From Bacteroidales bacterium (lineage in GTDB: Bacteria; Bacteroidota; Bacteroidia; Bacteroidales; Bacteroidaceae): a DNA stretch of 61,429 nt. The stretch is from NCBI GenBank assembly GCA_012517855.1, contig JAAYUD010000045.1:1-61429 (forward strand). The letters are read 5' to 3'. The notes under the pieces are model-generated. The model ran no database searches, was not told the DNA's origin, and saw only the letters and a list, made by a program, of their open reading frames with translations. The position numbers and the translations under genes are program-made. Of the stretch, positions 1 to 8,731 are shown piece by piece; position 1 is the first letter of the stretch; each line of letters opens with the position of its first letter.

Positions 1-156
1 ATTGCGATTCTCCCAATAATCTATTATGCTTTCAATAGCAATGTCTTCGGCAATGACTATGTCGTCAACGTAAGTTCTGGCAAAATGGACAAATTTCCCC
101 TTGTGGTTTGCAAAAAGTTGATTGAATGTCTCTATACTGTATTTTTCTTCTTCCAT
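1..156 (-). CDS. RNA polymerase ECF sigma factor, second tandem copy (partial, 3' end outside window)
   Basis: The reverse strand from 156 encodes MEEEKYSIETFNQLFANHKG and runs off the window edge after about 52 residues. It is a close paralogue of the intact sigma factor at 529-1101: the two N-termini match almost residue for residue through the DIAIES..DYWENRN segment of sigma region 2. The DNA match continues upstream of the start codon to about position 215 and then stops. The intact copy's promoter-like element (1179-1209) has no counterpart here, so this copy may depend on read-through or on another promoter. Product and start are well supported by the paralogue. Whether the rest of the gene is intact cannot be seen. 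Confidence 0.8.
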   Translation of the reverse strand, partial: MEEEKYSIETFNQLFANHKGKFVHFARTYVDDIVIAEDIAIESIIDYWENRN

Positions 157-528
157 AATAGTAGTGCAAAAGCTTCATCAAACAACCAAATGCTTTCGAA
201 AATAAGCAAAATGATATTTTATTATTTTATTATTTCGATGCAAAATTCATCTTTTATTGTTACGATACCGTTTCAGACTTGTTACTATTGCGTATAATAA
301 CCGTGTCATTGCGATTACAGGTACTGAAAATTGTCGTATGTTAGTTTTTTTGGTGACGTCCTTAAGTTTTTCTGAAGACGTATGGACGAAAATATTTTTA
401 GGGGCATACGTCGTTTTTTCGCCTCATGGAGGTTTGTTTTCAGCTTGTACAGATGTATCTACATAATGAAATATCTCATTATTTTTGCTTGTATTATTTC
501 TCTATTCTATACTTGACGAGGCTTCGCT
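157..528. other. Intergenic stretch between the two sigma factor genes, containing a dispersed repeat
   Basis: No credible gene lies here; the short ORFs have no recognisable product. Positions 157-215 are part of the sigma-gene duplication. Positions 326-460 are a copy of a dispersed intergenic repeat described separately. The rest is AT-rich and unremarkable. Confidence 0.6.
326..460 (+). repeat. Dispersed intergenic repeat, family A, copy 1 (5'-truncated)
   Basis: This segment matches 51326-51470 on the same strand and 34817-34920 on the opposite strand over about 100-140 nt. The shared core reads TTGTCGTATGTTAGTTTTTT, then GGTGACGTCCTTAAG, then ACGTATGGACGAAAATATTT, then TAGG and CATACGTC. 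The last part forms a hairpin (cgtatg.ac / catacg). The long palindrome that precedes the core in the 51 kb copy is missing here. There is no coding potential. Confidence 0.75.
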
Positions 529-1101
529 TTATCTGTATATATGTGGGAAAAAGAAAAGTATTGGGAAGTAGTCTTTCAGGGCAATGCGCAGAACTTTCAA
601 AGCTTTGGTAAGATGAAATTCTACACTTTTAGTAGATATTTTTAGCGATTCGGCAATTTCTTTGTGGCTTTGATTATTGTAGCGGCTTCTGATGAATATT
701 TCGCGAGTTTGGGGCGGTAGTTTTTGTAACGTCTCTTTTACAATTTCTTGAATTTCATCGCAAAAAATTCGTTCTGGATTACATGCTTCCAGAGTTGATA
801 TTCGTAAGTCTAATTCCCAATCGCTGCAATCTTTCAAATATTTGGTTACTTTTTCGGTTGTACGCAAACGTTGTAGATAGTTTAGGCATTTGTGTTTGAT
901 GATGGTCAATATGTATGCTGGGATGTTTGAATCGGCAGGTAGCGAATTGCGGTTCTCCCAGTAATCTATCATGCTTTCAATAGCGATATCTTCGGCAATA
1001 GCTATGTCGTTAACGTAAGTTTTGGCAAAATGGACAAATTTCCTCTTGTAGTTTGTAAAAAGTTGATTGAATATTTCTATACAGTGTTTTTCTTCTTCCA
1101 T
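529..1101 (-). CDS. RNA polymerase sigma-70 factor, ECF family
   Basis: This is a 190-residue ECF sigma factor of the type expanded in Bacteroides. Sigma region 2 covers roughly residues 12-75, with FVHFAKTYVNDIAIAEDIAI followed by DYWENRN. Sigma region 4 covers roughly residues 118-178, with LPPQTREIFIRSRYNNQSHK and the helix-turn-helix EIAESLKISTKSVEFHLTKA. Size and architecture are normal for the family, whose members redirect RNA polymerase to a small promoter set, often under an anti-sigma FecR/RseA-like partner. No anti-sigma gene lies in the visible neighbourhood. The next gene downstream on this strand is a second copy of the same sigma factor. A promoter-like element lies at 1179-1209, giving a leader of about 70 nt. 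The regulon cannot be inferred. Confidence 0.9.
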   Translation of the reverse strand: MEEEKHCIEIFNQLFTNYKRKFVHFAKTYVNDIAIAEDIAIESMIDYWENRNSLPADSNIPAYILTIIKHKCLNYLQRLRTTEKVTKYLKDCSDWELDLRISTLEACNPERIFCDEIQEIVKETLQKLPPQTREIFIRSRYNNQSHKEIAESLKISTKSVEFHLTKALKVLRIALKDYFPILFFFPHIYR

Positions 1102-1178
1102 AATATTGGTCCAAAAGTTTCATCAAACAACCAAATGCTTTTGAAAATAAACAAAATGATATGTTTGCAATCTTGAAA

Positions 1179-1209
1179 CAAATGTATGCAAATTTGAATT
1201 TATCACCAA
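1179..1209 (-). promoter_or_regulatory. Bacteroides-type promoter of the ECF sigma gene
   Basis: On the reverse strand TACATTTG (1179-1186) matches the -7 consensus TAnnTTTG, and TTG lies 20 nt upstream (1207-1209). A transcript would start near 1172. The duplicated downstream copy of the gene lacks this element. Confidence 0.55.
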
Positions 1210-1328
1210 TTCTTTCTGTAAATATTTACTGATTAAAAAAATATTATAGGTCATAGAGGTCTTTAAGGAAATAATACTCATTCTTTTGACAAGTCATTCG
1301 CGTTCTAATAATTTATTATATCTTTGCA

Positions 1329-2480
1329 ATGGAAATAAACTATGAACTATACTTAAATAATGCCATGAGGAATAATTGGAAGATATATCGAAAGATCTTT
1401 AATGATACTGAAATATGTCATGTTTTGCTTCAGCCCGATCAAGGAGGTGCATTTGATATTCAGTTAGATTCGTTGAAGTCGCGGTTACATGAACTGATGT
1501 GTTCGGAATACCTTGATAAGCAATCTTTAATATACACTAAAATTTTTGTTACTGATTATATTAATAATAAAGATAGGATAGAGGCCGCTTTGGTTCAGTC
1601 TTCTATATTCTGTCGTTCGGCTATCTCTATAGTCGAACAGCCGCCACTCAATGGTTGTAAGATTGTGTTGTTGTTGCTCTTTATCAAATCTGAAGGACTG
1701 ACGTTGACGAAAGAAAAAGAAATTTGCCAATTTGAATTGCATGGGCTCACGCACTTGTTTCAGTCGGTTGAAGTTCCTGTAAAACGTGGTGATAGACTTG
1801 ATGCGCTTACAACGGCTGCATTTGCCAAACACCAAAAGTTATTGGATAGTAATCAGATGAGTATAGCTGATAATTGCATGCGCACTTGGCTATATGTGAG
1901 AGATATAGATAGAAATTATAAAGAAGTGGTGAAGGGCCGTAATGATTATTTCAATGCGCATGGACTTACTGTAGATACTCACTTTATTGCTTCGACAGGG
2001 ATTGGAGGTAGTGGCGCTTCTGCCGAAGTGAAACTGCTTGTCGATTTTTATTCAGTGAAAGGCCTTCTTTCTGAACAAATTGAATATCTGTCGGCACCAT
2101 CTTATCTAAACTCGACTGCCGAATATGGAGTGGCTTTTGAAAGAGGCGTGAAGATCGCTTTTGAAAGTCTTCATTTGATACTTATATCGGGTACAGCGAG
2201 TATAGATAAGAGAGGACAGTGTCTTTATCGGGGGGATGTGTTGAAGCAAGCCGAACGTATTGTTGTAAATATAGAGCAATTGTTGAAAAATGGTGATGCA
2301 AACTTGAAAGATATCGCTCAAATCATCGTTTATCTTCGCGATGTATCGGATACGGAAATGGTGAGCTGCTTTATGCAAGATCATTTCGAGAATGTACCTT
2401 ATATTATCACATTAGCCAAAGTTTGTCGTCCCGAATGGCTCATAGAAATGGAGTGCGTGGCCATGACAGAGAGAAAATAA
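1329..2480 (+). CDS. Two-domain RidA/YjgF-superfamily protein, chorismatase-like
   Basis: This 383-residue cytoplasmic protein has a C-terminal RidA-like half (roughly 240-383) with GTASID.RG.CLYRGDVLKQ, then NGDANLKDIAQIIVYLRDVSD. Before it is a segment reading MRTWLYVRDID, GRNDYF and STGIGG, which resembles the chorismatase family (FkbO/Hyg5/XanB2-type two-domain RidA folds that split pyruvate from chorismate). The function is an inference: substrate residues were not verified, and the gene has no aromatic-pathway neighbours. It is convergent with the metal-efflux operon. The start is uncertain because TATCTTTG (1319-1326), a possible -7 element, sits only two bases before this ATG; Met13 at 1365 is an alternative. 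A plain RidA-type imine deaminase paralogue is the main alternative. Confidence 0.65.
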   Translation: MEINYELYLNNAMRNNWKIYRKIFNDTEICHVLLQPDQGGAFDIQLDSLKSRLHELMCSEYLDKQSLIYTKIFVTDYINNKDRIEAALVQSSIFCRSAISIVEQPPLNGCKIVLLLLFIKSEGLTLTKEKEICQFELHGLTHLFQSVEVPVKRGDRLDALTTAAFAKHQKLLDSNQMSIADNCMRTWLYVRDIDRNYKEVVKGRNDYFNAHGLTVDTHFIASTGIGGSGASAEVKLLVDFYSVKGLLSEQIEYLSAPSYLNSTAEYGVAFERGVKIAFESLHLILISGTASIDKRGQCLYRGDVLKQAERIVVNIEQLLKNGDANLKDIAQIIVYLRDVSDTEMVSCFMQDHFENVPYIITLAKVCRPEWLIEMECVAMTERK

Positions 2481-2482
2481 AA

Positions 2483-2512
2483 CGTTCGGCTCATAAATGT
2501 GTGAGCCGAACG
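2483..2512 (-). terminator. Rho-independent terminator of the metal-efflux operon
   Basis: CGTTCGGCTCA and TGAGCCGAACG form a perfect 11-bp stem with an 8-nt loop. On the reverse strand the stem is followed by TTTTATTTTC, so it terminates the leftward operon. It begins only two bases after the stop codon of the convergent rightward gene and may also protect that mRNA's 3' end. Confidence 0.8.
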
Positions 2513-2555
2513 GAAATAAATACTTGTACTTGATCTCGTGTGATTGAGTGTTATT

Positions 2556-3728
2556 TTAACAACTCATCTCTCCACCATTTTTCATAGTAGAAAGTAGGGT
2601 ATAAGCACCTTTTATGACGATGCCTCGTGTGTTGATATCGAGATCCTTTGGAAAAAATATTTCGGTATACCCTTGTTCTGAAACCCCTTTTGATACAGGT
2701 ACTATACGGTATTCGCAGACCTTCTTGCCATGCTCGATTTTGTTCTTTGCGAAGACAAAAATATAGCTTTTGCCTTCAAAGTTCACAATAGTCTCGTCGG
2801 GTAGGGTATATGCCTTGTGGGTTTTGGAAGTAATTTGAGCATTAACATACATGCCCGGCAAAATATTGAAGCATTTGCTTTGGATAGCTGCGTATATCTT
2901 GTAGGTTTTGTCTGGATCAATACATTTAGCTGTTTGATAGACAATAGCATTGTGTGCTTCTGACTCGTCGTTAATGAAAAATTTTATTTGCTGCCCTTTA
3001 GAAACCTTAGCAATGTCCTTTTCGAATATAGTGAGTTTGATGAACAGATTATTGAGGTTGACAATATCGAAAAGTACGTCCGACGGCTCGACTGTTTTGC
3101 CGATACTGGCGTTTACAGTATTGATATAACCTGAAATAGGGGCTTTGACGGCTACTGTTCTGGTAATATTGTTATTGTTGAGGCGATGCGGATTGATACC
3201 AATGATGAGCAACTTCTGTTCGAGTGCTTTGATTTGTGTCCGTAGAGCCTTGTATTCGGAAGTAGTAAGTTGCAAGTTCTTACTTGATGTGGCACTGTTG
3301 TGATAAAGTGCCTTTTGGCGATGATAATCGGCACTCATGTATTCTATTTTGCTTTTTGCCTCTAGATAATTTTGTTGAATATCAACAAACTCGGTGTTTT
3401 CTACCAGCGCCAAGGTTTGTCCTTTTCTTACTTTGCTTCCGGGGATTAGCTCTACTTTAACGATTCGTCCACCCATGGGAGATGATACGGCAGCCATGTT
3501 TTGTGGTAGCGAAGCAATCTCACCGTTTACTTTGAGTGTTGTACCGATGGGGCGTATTTCCACGTTCCCGAGTTTAATATCTGCCGTCTTAATTTGTTCT
3601 TCATTGAGCTCGACTATATCTGTGGGAAGTTCTTCGTGCTGTTCTTCCGCCTTTTTTGCTTTTCCGCAGGAGATTAACGTCATGCAGCAGCTTGCTATGA
3701 TAAAGTATGAAATGAAATTTCTTTTCAT
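2556..3728 (-). CDS. RND efflux periplasmic adaptor lipoprotein, CzcB/CusB-like (HlyD family)
   Basis: The 390-residue membrane fusion protein bridges the inner-membrane pump and the outer-membrane channel. The N-terminus has a lipoprotein signal (CCMTLISC, lipid Cys at about residue 21). Next comes a barrel-sandwich/lipoyl half-motif (SSPMGGRIVKVELIPGSKVR), a coiled-coil hairpin at roughly 115-180, a second lipoyl half (VKAPISGYINTVNASIGKTV) and beta-barrel segments. It starts 11 bp after the pump gene stops, so both are co-transcribed. It is the last gene before the operon terminator. The heavy-metal subgroup is inferred from the linked HME-type pump, because CzcB-like adaptors are not metal-diagnostic on their own. 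Confidence 0.9.
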   Translation of the reverse strand: MKRNFISYFIIASCCMTLISCGKAKKAEEQHEELPTDIVELNEEQIKTADIKLGNVEIRPIGTTLKVNGEIASLPQNMAAVSSPMGGRIVKVELIPGSKVRKGQTLALVENTEFVDIQQNYLEAKSKIEYMSADYHRQKALYHNSATSSKNLQLTTSEYKALRTQIKALEQKLLIIGINPHRLNNNNITRTVAVKAPISGYINTVNASIGKTVEPSDVLFDIVNLNNLFIKLTIFEKDIAKVSKGQQIKFFINDESEAHNAIVYQTAKCIDPDKTYKIYAAIQSKCFNILPGMYVNAQITSKTHKAYTLPDETIVNFEGKSYIFVFAKNKIEHGKKVCEYRIVPVSKGVSEQGYTEIFFPKDLDINTRGIVIKGAYTLLSTMKNGGEMSC

Positions 3729-3739
3729 GAGTTTTTAAA

Positions 3740-6700
3740 TTAAAAAATTTTACTTGTGATAGATTCTAATGAAATAACTGTTTGATTGTTATTGTTTAGG
3801 GCATCGATATAATTTTGTTTAATATCGAGTGCTCGACTAACGTTGACTATATATTCGGCATAACTGATTTCGCCTTCACGATAACTTTGTGTCGCTTGCC
3901 GAATGATAAGCTCTGCTTCGGGCACGGCTTGTTTTTCGTAGAAGCCGATATTGATTTGTTGTTTGCCGTATTCAGAAAGTAATGAATGGTATTCGCTCAA
4001 TAAATTATTCGATATACCCGCATGCTCGGTAATGGCAATCTGCTCTTTAATCTTTGCAGCTTTGATTTTAGACTTGAACGAAGAGTAGAATAACGGGAGC
4101 GAAACTCCTATCTGAATACTGTTGAAACGATACCCGTTGCCAAAATAACGAGATGTTCCGTTCACATTTTGTTCTCCTCTGATGGTCATACTGGATAGCC
4201 CTATACTGAAGTCTGGCAACATCATACTTTTTTCTAGTTTCTTCTCCATTCTTGATGTCTCTATGTGCTGGCGTGCCTGACCAGTTAGTGGATTATTGTT
4301 AACCACACTGTCGTATGTGGCCGTATAGAAGGACAGTTGCTTGAGTCTGTCGTCGGCTGGGAGAATAGACCGTTTACAATTGAGTAATGTCTGCAAACGT
4401 TGGATGCATATTTGAATATCCGATTCTATCTGAGTAAGGCGGTTGTGAGCTTCGAGATATTGCGACTTTGCCGACATGGTCTCGAGTTGTTTCGACTCTC
4501 CCGTTTTTGCCCGGGCCTCTGCGGCTTTGAGCAGTTCGGAATATAGACTGTCTTGATAGGTAAGCAATTGCTGTCTGGACCTTAAGAACACTAGTTGCCA
4601 ATAGAGGCGTTTAGCCTGAGTGGCTATTTCTAATTTCGTATTCTCTAACGACCATTGGCTCTCTTTGACGTTGGCTTCTGCCAATTTGTAACGGTTGGCA
4701 TAGACCGTAGGGAAGGCGAATGATTGGCTTACTCCAATACTATTGTCGTTGGTGTAAGAATTTAACTTACCATATCCTGTAGTGAATTCTGTTTTGGGTA
4801 GATCAAAAGAACTTCCTTTTAGAGTCTTGTTCATTTGCACATTGTATCGTTGCGATCGCACGGCATAGTTGCTGTCTAGCGCCAATTGAATGACATCGTG
4901 GAGTTGAATGCGTTGTTGAGCACTAATCTTACCTGTACTTATTCCAATAACGAGCAACAATATTGTGAGTGCTTTGGTAGAACAAAGTCTGAATATCTTC
5001 TTAAAAGAAAAAGTTGAAAAATACATATAAAATATAGGCAATACGACGAGAGTTAGTAGCGTTGCTGAAATAAGTCCGCCAATGACTACTGTAGCAAGAG
5101 GCTTTTGTACTTCGGCTCCGGCAGAAGTTGATATTGCCATGGGGAAGAAGCCTAGTGACGCAGCGGATGCCGTGATGAGAACGGGACGTAAACGAGTCTT
5201 TAATCCGGTAAGCACCCGTTGACGAATATCTTTCATTCCTCCCTTTTCTAATTGATTGAATTCGGATATCAATACGATGCCATTGAGTACTGCAATGCCA
5301 AATAGGGCGATAAAACCGATACCTGCAGAAATGGAGAAATTCATACCTCTGATCCAAAGCGCGAGAATACCTCCAATGACCGACATCGGTACGGCTGTGT
5401 AAATCAGTAGTGCCTCTTTGACCGAACGGAAAGCAAAGTAAAGTAATATAAATATAAGAATTAATGCTATAGGTACGGCAATGCCCAAACGTGATTTTGC
5501 TTCTTGTAGGTTCTGAAACTGTCCGCCGTAAGAGACATAATACCCTGTAGGCATTTTAACTCTGGAATCAATGCGATTCTGCACTTTGTTGATAACACTT
5601 TCTACGTCATTATTTCGAACGTTGAATCCAATGGTAATACGTCGGCGGGTATTTTCTCTTGATATTTGTGCGGGTCCCTCTTTAATAGCTACCGATGCCA
5701 CTTGTTCGATGGGTAATTGTCCACCTCTAGGTAATGGAATGGTGAGATTGCGGATGTCGTCCAAGTTCGAACGATAGTCTTTAGCTAGCCTTACAACAAG
5801 TCCGAAACGTTTCTCTCCATCGTATACGATACCTGCTTGGCTACCTGCAAAAGCTGTACGGAGCACTTCACTGACATCATTTACCGATAGTCCATATTGA
5901 GCTAAACGTTCTCTGTTGTAGTTTATCTCGATTTGTTCGAGTCCTGTAACTTTCTCTATATTGATGTCTTCGATCCCCGGAATATTTTGAATAAGTTGCT
6001 TCACTTCGTTTGCTTTGTCGGTCAGAGTGACTAAATCGTCACCGAATATTTTGACGGCAATATCTTGTTTGGAACCTGATATTAGTTCGTTCTGTCGCAT
6101 CTGTATGGGTTGTTGGAATTCGAACTGCACACCGGCAATGGGTTGTAGCGCTTCTTCCATCTTTTCGATGAGTTCTTCGCGGGTATGGGCTGTTGTCCAT
6201 TGACTTTTATCTTTTAAAGTAATAATATAGTCACCCGTTTCGAGTGGGGTAGGGTCTGTAGGTATTTCGCCGGCACCTACTTTGCATACTACGTGCTTTA
6301 CTTCGGGAAACTTCAACAAAATGTTATTCGCTTTTTTTACTTCTTCTACAGTATTGGATAGTGATCCGCCTTGTAGTGTAATAACACCTGCCGCCAAGTC
6401 ACCTTCCTCAAGCTGGGGAACAAATTCGCCTCCGAAACGACCGAATAAGATCAGACTTCCTATAAATAGTGCGATTGCTGTCAATGTAACACTTAATTTG
6501 TGTCTTAGAGCATAGAGAATAACCGGATTGAATCCCTTGTTGATAGCTTTCATTAGATTTCCAGATATTTTAGACTTTCGTGATTCTGCCTTTTTGAGAC
6601 ACAAGGCCGACATCATCGGAACATACGTGAGTGAAAGAATGGCTGCCCCAATGAGAGCAAAAGTTACTACTTGTGCCATTGGACGGAACATCTTTCCTTC

Positions 6701-8116
6701 GATACCTGCCAAGGTCATGATGGGTATGTATACAATCAGAATGATAATCTGTCCGAAAGTAGCCGAACTCATCATTCGTTTGGCCGATTGGAATACAGTT
6801 TCGTCCATTTGTGACTGACTAATATGGGACGTCCCGACATTCGTCTTTAGTCGTTCTCCTATATGAGCCACTGCATTTTCGACTATAATGACGGCCCCAT
6901 CTACTATTAGTCCAAAGTCAATAGCTCCTAAACTCATCAGATTGCCCGAAATGCCAAATAAGCTCATCATTGATACTGCGAATAGCATAGCAAGCGGTAT
7001 GACGGATGCTACAATAAATCCCGCCCTCATATTACCTAAGAAAAGCACTAATATAAAAATAACGATTAGAGCCCCTTCTATAAGATTTCGAGAAACAGTA
7101 CCTATGGTGCGGTTTACTAAGTCAGAACGGTTGAGGAATGGTTGAATAGTGATGCCTTCGGGTAGTGACTTTTGAATAACCCTCATCCGGTTCTCAACAT
7201 TCTTAATTACTTCTTTAGCATTCGCGTTTTTCAGCATCATAACAACACCGCCTACAGCTTCCTCTTTGTCTACGATAAAAGCACCATAACGAGTAGCATT
7301 GCCGTAACGTACGTCTGCTAAGTCTTTGATAAGTATTGGCATACCCGAACTATTGCCTTGCACGACTATATTTCCAATGTCGTCGAGTGATTTGACCAAT
7401 CCGATACCTCGAATGAAATAGGCTGCATGATTCTTTTCAATATATGCACTCCCTGTGTTTTCATTGTTGCGCTCCAGAGCTTTAAATATGTCGTCAAGTG
7501 AGAGTCCCAAGCTCTTCATTCGTTCAGGATTGACAGCAATTTCGTATTGCTTGACGAAACCACCATAGCTATTAATGTCGGCCACACCGGGTGTACCTAA
7601 CATCTCGCGGCGAATAGTCCAGTCTTGAAGTGTTCTTAAATCCATTGGACTATATTTGCTTTCGTAACCTTTAGAAACGGCAAGACGATATTGGTATATC
7701 TCTCCGAGCCCCGTACTGATAGGTGCTAAAGACGTTTGACAGATACCTTTTGGTATATTTTCTTCGGCTTCTTTGAGCTGTTCGCTAATTTGTTGTCTCG
7801 CCCAATAAATATCTATTTTGTCTTTGAATACAACGGTTATGACCGATAAACCCAAACGCGAAATAGATCGTAACTCAATAATGTTTGGAATATTGGCAAC
7901 GGCTACTTCAATAGGCGCAGTTATAGAACTTTCTACTTCTTGCACTGCTAGCGAAGGAGCTAAAGAGATAATTTGAACCTGATTGTTGGTAATGTCTGGG
8001 GTTACATCCATTGGCAAATTCACTACCGAATAAATACCACAGGCAACCAATGCTGTAATGAACAAACCCACTATGAATTTGTTTTTTATGGAAAAATGAA
8101 TGATGCGTTCTATCAT
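3740..8116 (-). CDS. CzcA-type heavy-metal RND efflux pump fused to a TolC-like outer membrane factor
   Basis: A single 1458-residue protein. Residues 1 to about 1030 are a full HME-RND proton/metal antiporter. TM4 carries AIDFGLIVDGAVIIVEN near residue 397, with Asp, Asp (+6) and Glu (+13) spaced as in CzcA (D402, D408, E415), pointing to divalent cations such as Zn, Co, Cd or Ni. After a hydrophobic, signal-like stretch (LTILLLVIGISTGKISAQQ, about 1040-1058), residues 1060-1458 are an outer membrane factor with the long helical repeats of TolC-type channels (AEARAKTGESKQLETMSAKS). Similar fusions are known in Bacteroidetes. How the outer-membrane half is released and exported is not clear from sequence. 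The Cys-rich small protein is upstream and the adaptor follows. Confidence 0.92.
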   Translation of the reverse strand: MIERIIHFSIKNKFIVGLFITALVACGIYSVVNLPMDVTPDITNNQVQIISLAPSLAVQEVESSITAPIEVAVANIPNIIELRSISRLGLSVITVVFKDKIDIYWARQQISEQLKEAEENIPKGICQTSLAPISTGLGEIYQYRLAVSKGYESKYSPMDLRTLQDWTIRREMLGTPGVADINSYGGFVKQYEIAVNPERMKSLGLSLDDIFKALERNNENTGSAYIEKNHAAYFIRGIGLVKSLDDIGNIVVQGNSSGMPILIKDLADVRYGNATRYGAFIVDKEEAVGGVVMMLKNANAKEVIKNVENRMRVIQKSLPEGITIQPFLNRSDLVNRTIGTVSRNLIEGALIVIFILVLFLGNMRAGFIVASVIPLAMLFAVSMMSLFGISGNLMSLGAIDFGLIVDGAVIIVENAVAHIGERLKTNVGTSHISQSQMDETVFQSAKRMMSSATFGQIIILIVYIPIMTLAGIEGKMFRPMAQVVTFALIGAAILSLTYVPMMSALCLKKAESRKSKISGNLMKAINKGFNPVILYALRHKLSVTLTAIALFIGSLILFGRFGGEFVPQLEEGDLAAGVITLQGGSLSNTVEEVKKANNILLKFPEVKHVVCKVGAGEIPTDPTPLETGDYIITLKDKSQWTTAHTREELIEKMEEALQPIAGVQFEFQQPIQMRQNELISGSKQDIAVKIFGDDLVTLTDKANEVKQLIQNIPGIEDINIEKVTGLEQIEINYNRERLAQYGLSVNDVSEVLRTAFAGSQAGIVYDGEKRFGLVVRLAKDYRSNLDDIRNLTIPLPRGGQLPIEQVASVAIKEGPAQISRENTRRRITIGFNVRNNDVESVINKVQNRIDSRVKMPTGYYVSYGGQFQNLQEAKSRLGIAVPIALILIFILLYFAFRSVKEALLIYTAVPMSVIGGILALWIRGMNFSISAGIGFIALFGIAVLNGIVLISEFNQLEKGGMKDIRQRVLTGLKTRLRPVLITASAASLGFFPMAISTSAGAEVQKPLATVVIGGLISATLLTLVVLPIFYMYFSTFSFKKIFRLCSTKALTILLLVIGISTGKISAQQRIQLHDVIQLALDSNYAVRSQRYNVQMNKTLKGSSFDLPKTEFTTGYGKLNSYTNDNSIGVSQSFAFPTVYANRYKLAEANVKESQWSLENTKLEIATQAKRLYWQLVFLRSRQQLLTYQDSLYSELLKAAEARAKTGESKQLETMSAKSQYLEAHNRLTQIESDIQICIQRLQTLLNCKRSILPADDRLKQLSFYTATYDSVVNNNPLTGQARQHIETSRMEKKLEKSMMLPDFSIGLSSMTIRGEQNVNGTSRYFGNGYRFNSIQIGVSLPLFYSSFKSKIKAAKIKEQIAITEHAGISNNLLSEYHSLLSEYGKQQINIGFYEKQAVPEAELIIRQATQSYREGEISYAEYIVNVSRALDIKQNYIDALNNNNQTVISLESITSKIF

Positions 8117-8254
8117 TTTTTATAATGAAATAAGATGATTGAATAATGTATTGATACCGTAGGTAGCCATATGAGCTCTAAGTTCCAATACCTCTGTCTA
8201 AAAGAGGATGGAATATAAAACTTATCTACTTACATTCTTGAATTATAAATGATC

Positions 8255-8572
8255 TTATTTTTTGGGCGGTTGCCAAATGGGGCGAGTAGAAATTGAAATA
8301 ATATCTGCCAGATAAGGAGATATATAGACACGTATCACTTGAAAAGTGATGCTATTGTACTGAATCGATTTTATTTTAGAGATGGCCGAAGCACAACAAT
8401 TGCAGATGCACAGTGGAGAACAACAATCCTGGTCGGAATGGTTATTATTTTCTTTCGATTGAGAAATAGAACAATGACTTTGATAATGGTCGTCTATGCA
8501 TATAGCATCTCTGCACGGTATTGCCGCGAGGGAAATGATATAAAAACTTAATAAATAGACAACCAGTCTCAT
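8255..8572 (-). CDS. Small Cys/His-rich exported protein, DUF6660-like
   Basis: This 105-residue protein has an N-terminal hydrophobic signal (MRLVVYLLSFYIISLAAIPC) followed by a probable metal-binding centre with clustered Cys and His: CSISQSKENNNHSDQDCCSP, then LCICNCC. A C-terminal IWQPPKK tail matches my recollection of DUF6660 proteins, which accompany metal efflux systems in Bacteroidetes. It is the first gene behind the operon promoter (8607-8637) and lies 138 bp ahead of the pump gene. A role as periplasmic metal chaperone or sensor is inference. Length and placement suggest a genuine gene and not an antisense artefact. Confidence 0.75.
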   Translation of the reverse strand: MRLVVYLLSFYIISLAAIPCRDAICIDDHYQSHCSISQSKENNNHSDQDCCSPLCICNCCASAISKIKSIQYNSITFQVIRVYISPYLADIISISTRPIWQPPKK

Positions 8573-8606
8573 TGTTTTCTATAAGTGCTTTTTATTGTTT
8601 CTTTTA

Positions 8607-8637
8607 CAAAGATAGATAAAAAAGCAAATACTTCAAA
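8607..8637 (-). promoter_or_regulatory. Promoter of the metal-efflux operon
   Basis: On the reverse strand TTTG (8634-8637) and TATCTTTG (8607-8614) are separated by exactly 19 nt, an ideal Bacteroides promoter. The start point would be near 8601, about 29 nt ahead of the DUF6660-like gene. No operator or linked regulator was recognised. Confidence 0.75.
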
Positions 8638-8731
8638 CAATATTGAAATATATGGTTTGAACGTTTAGTAAAAAATATGTTTTGGCTTCTTTTTTTATAA
8701 AGAATCCAAAAACATAAGTTCGTGTTGAAGT

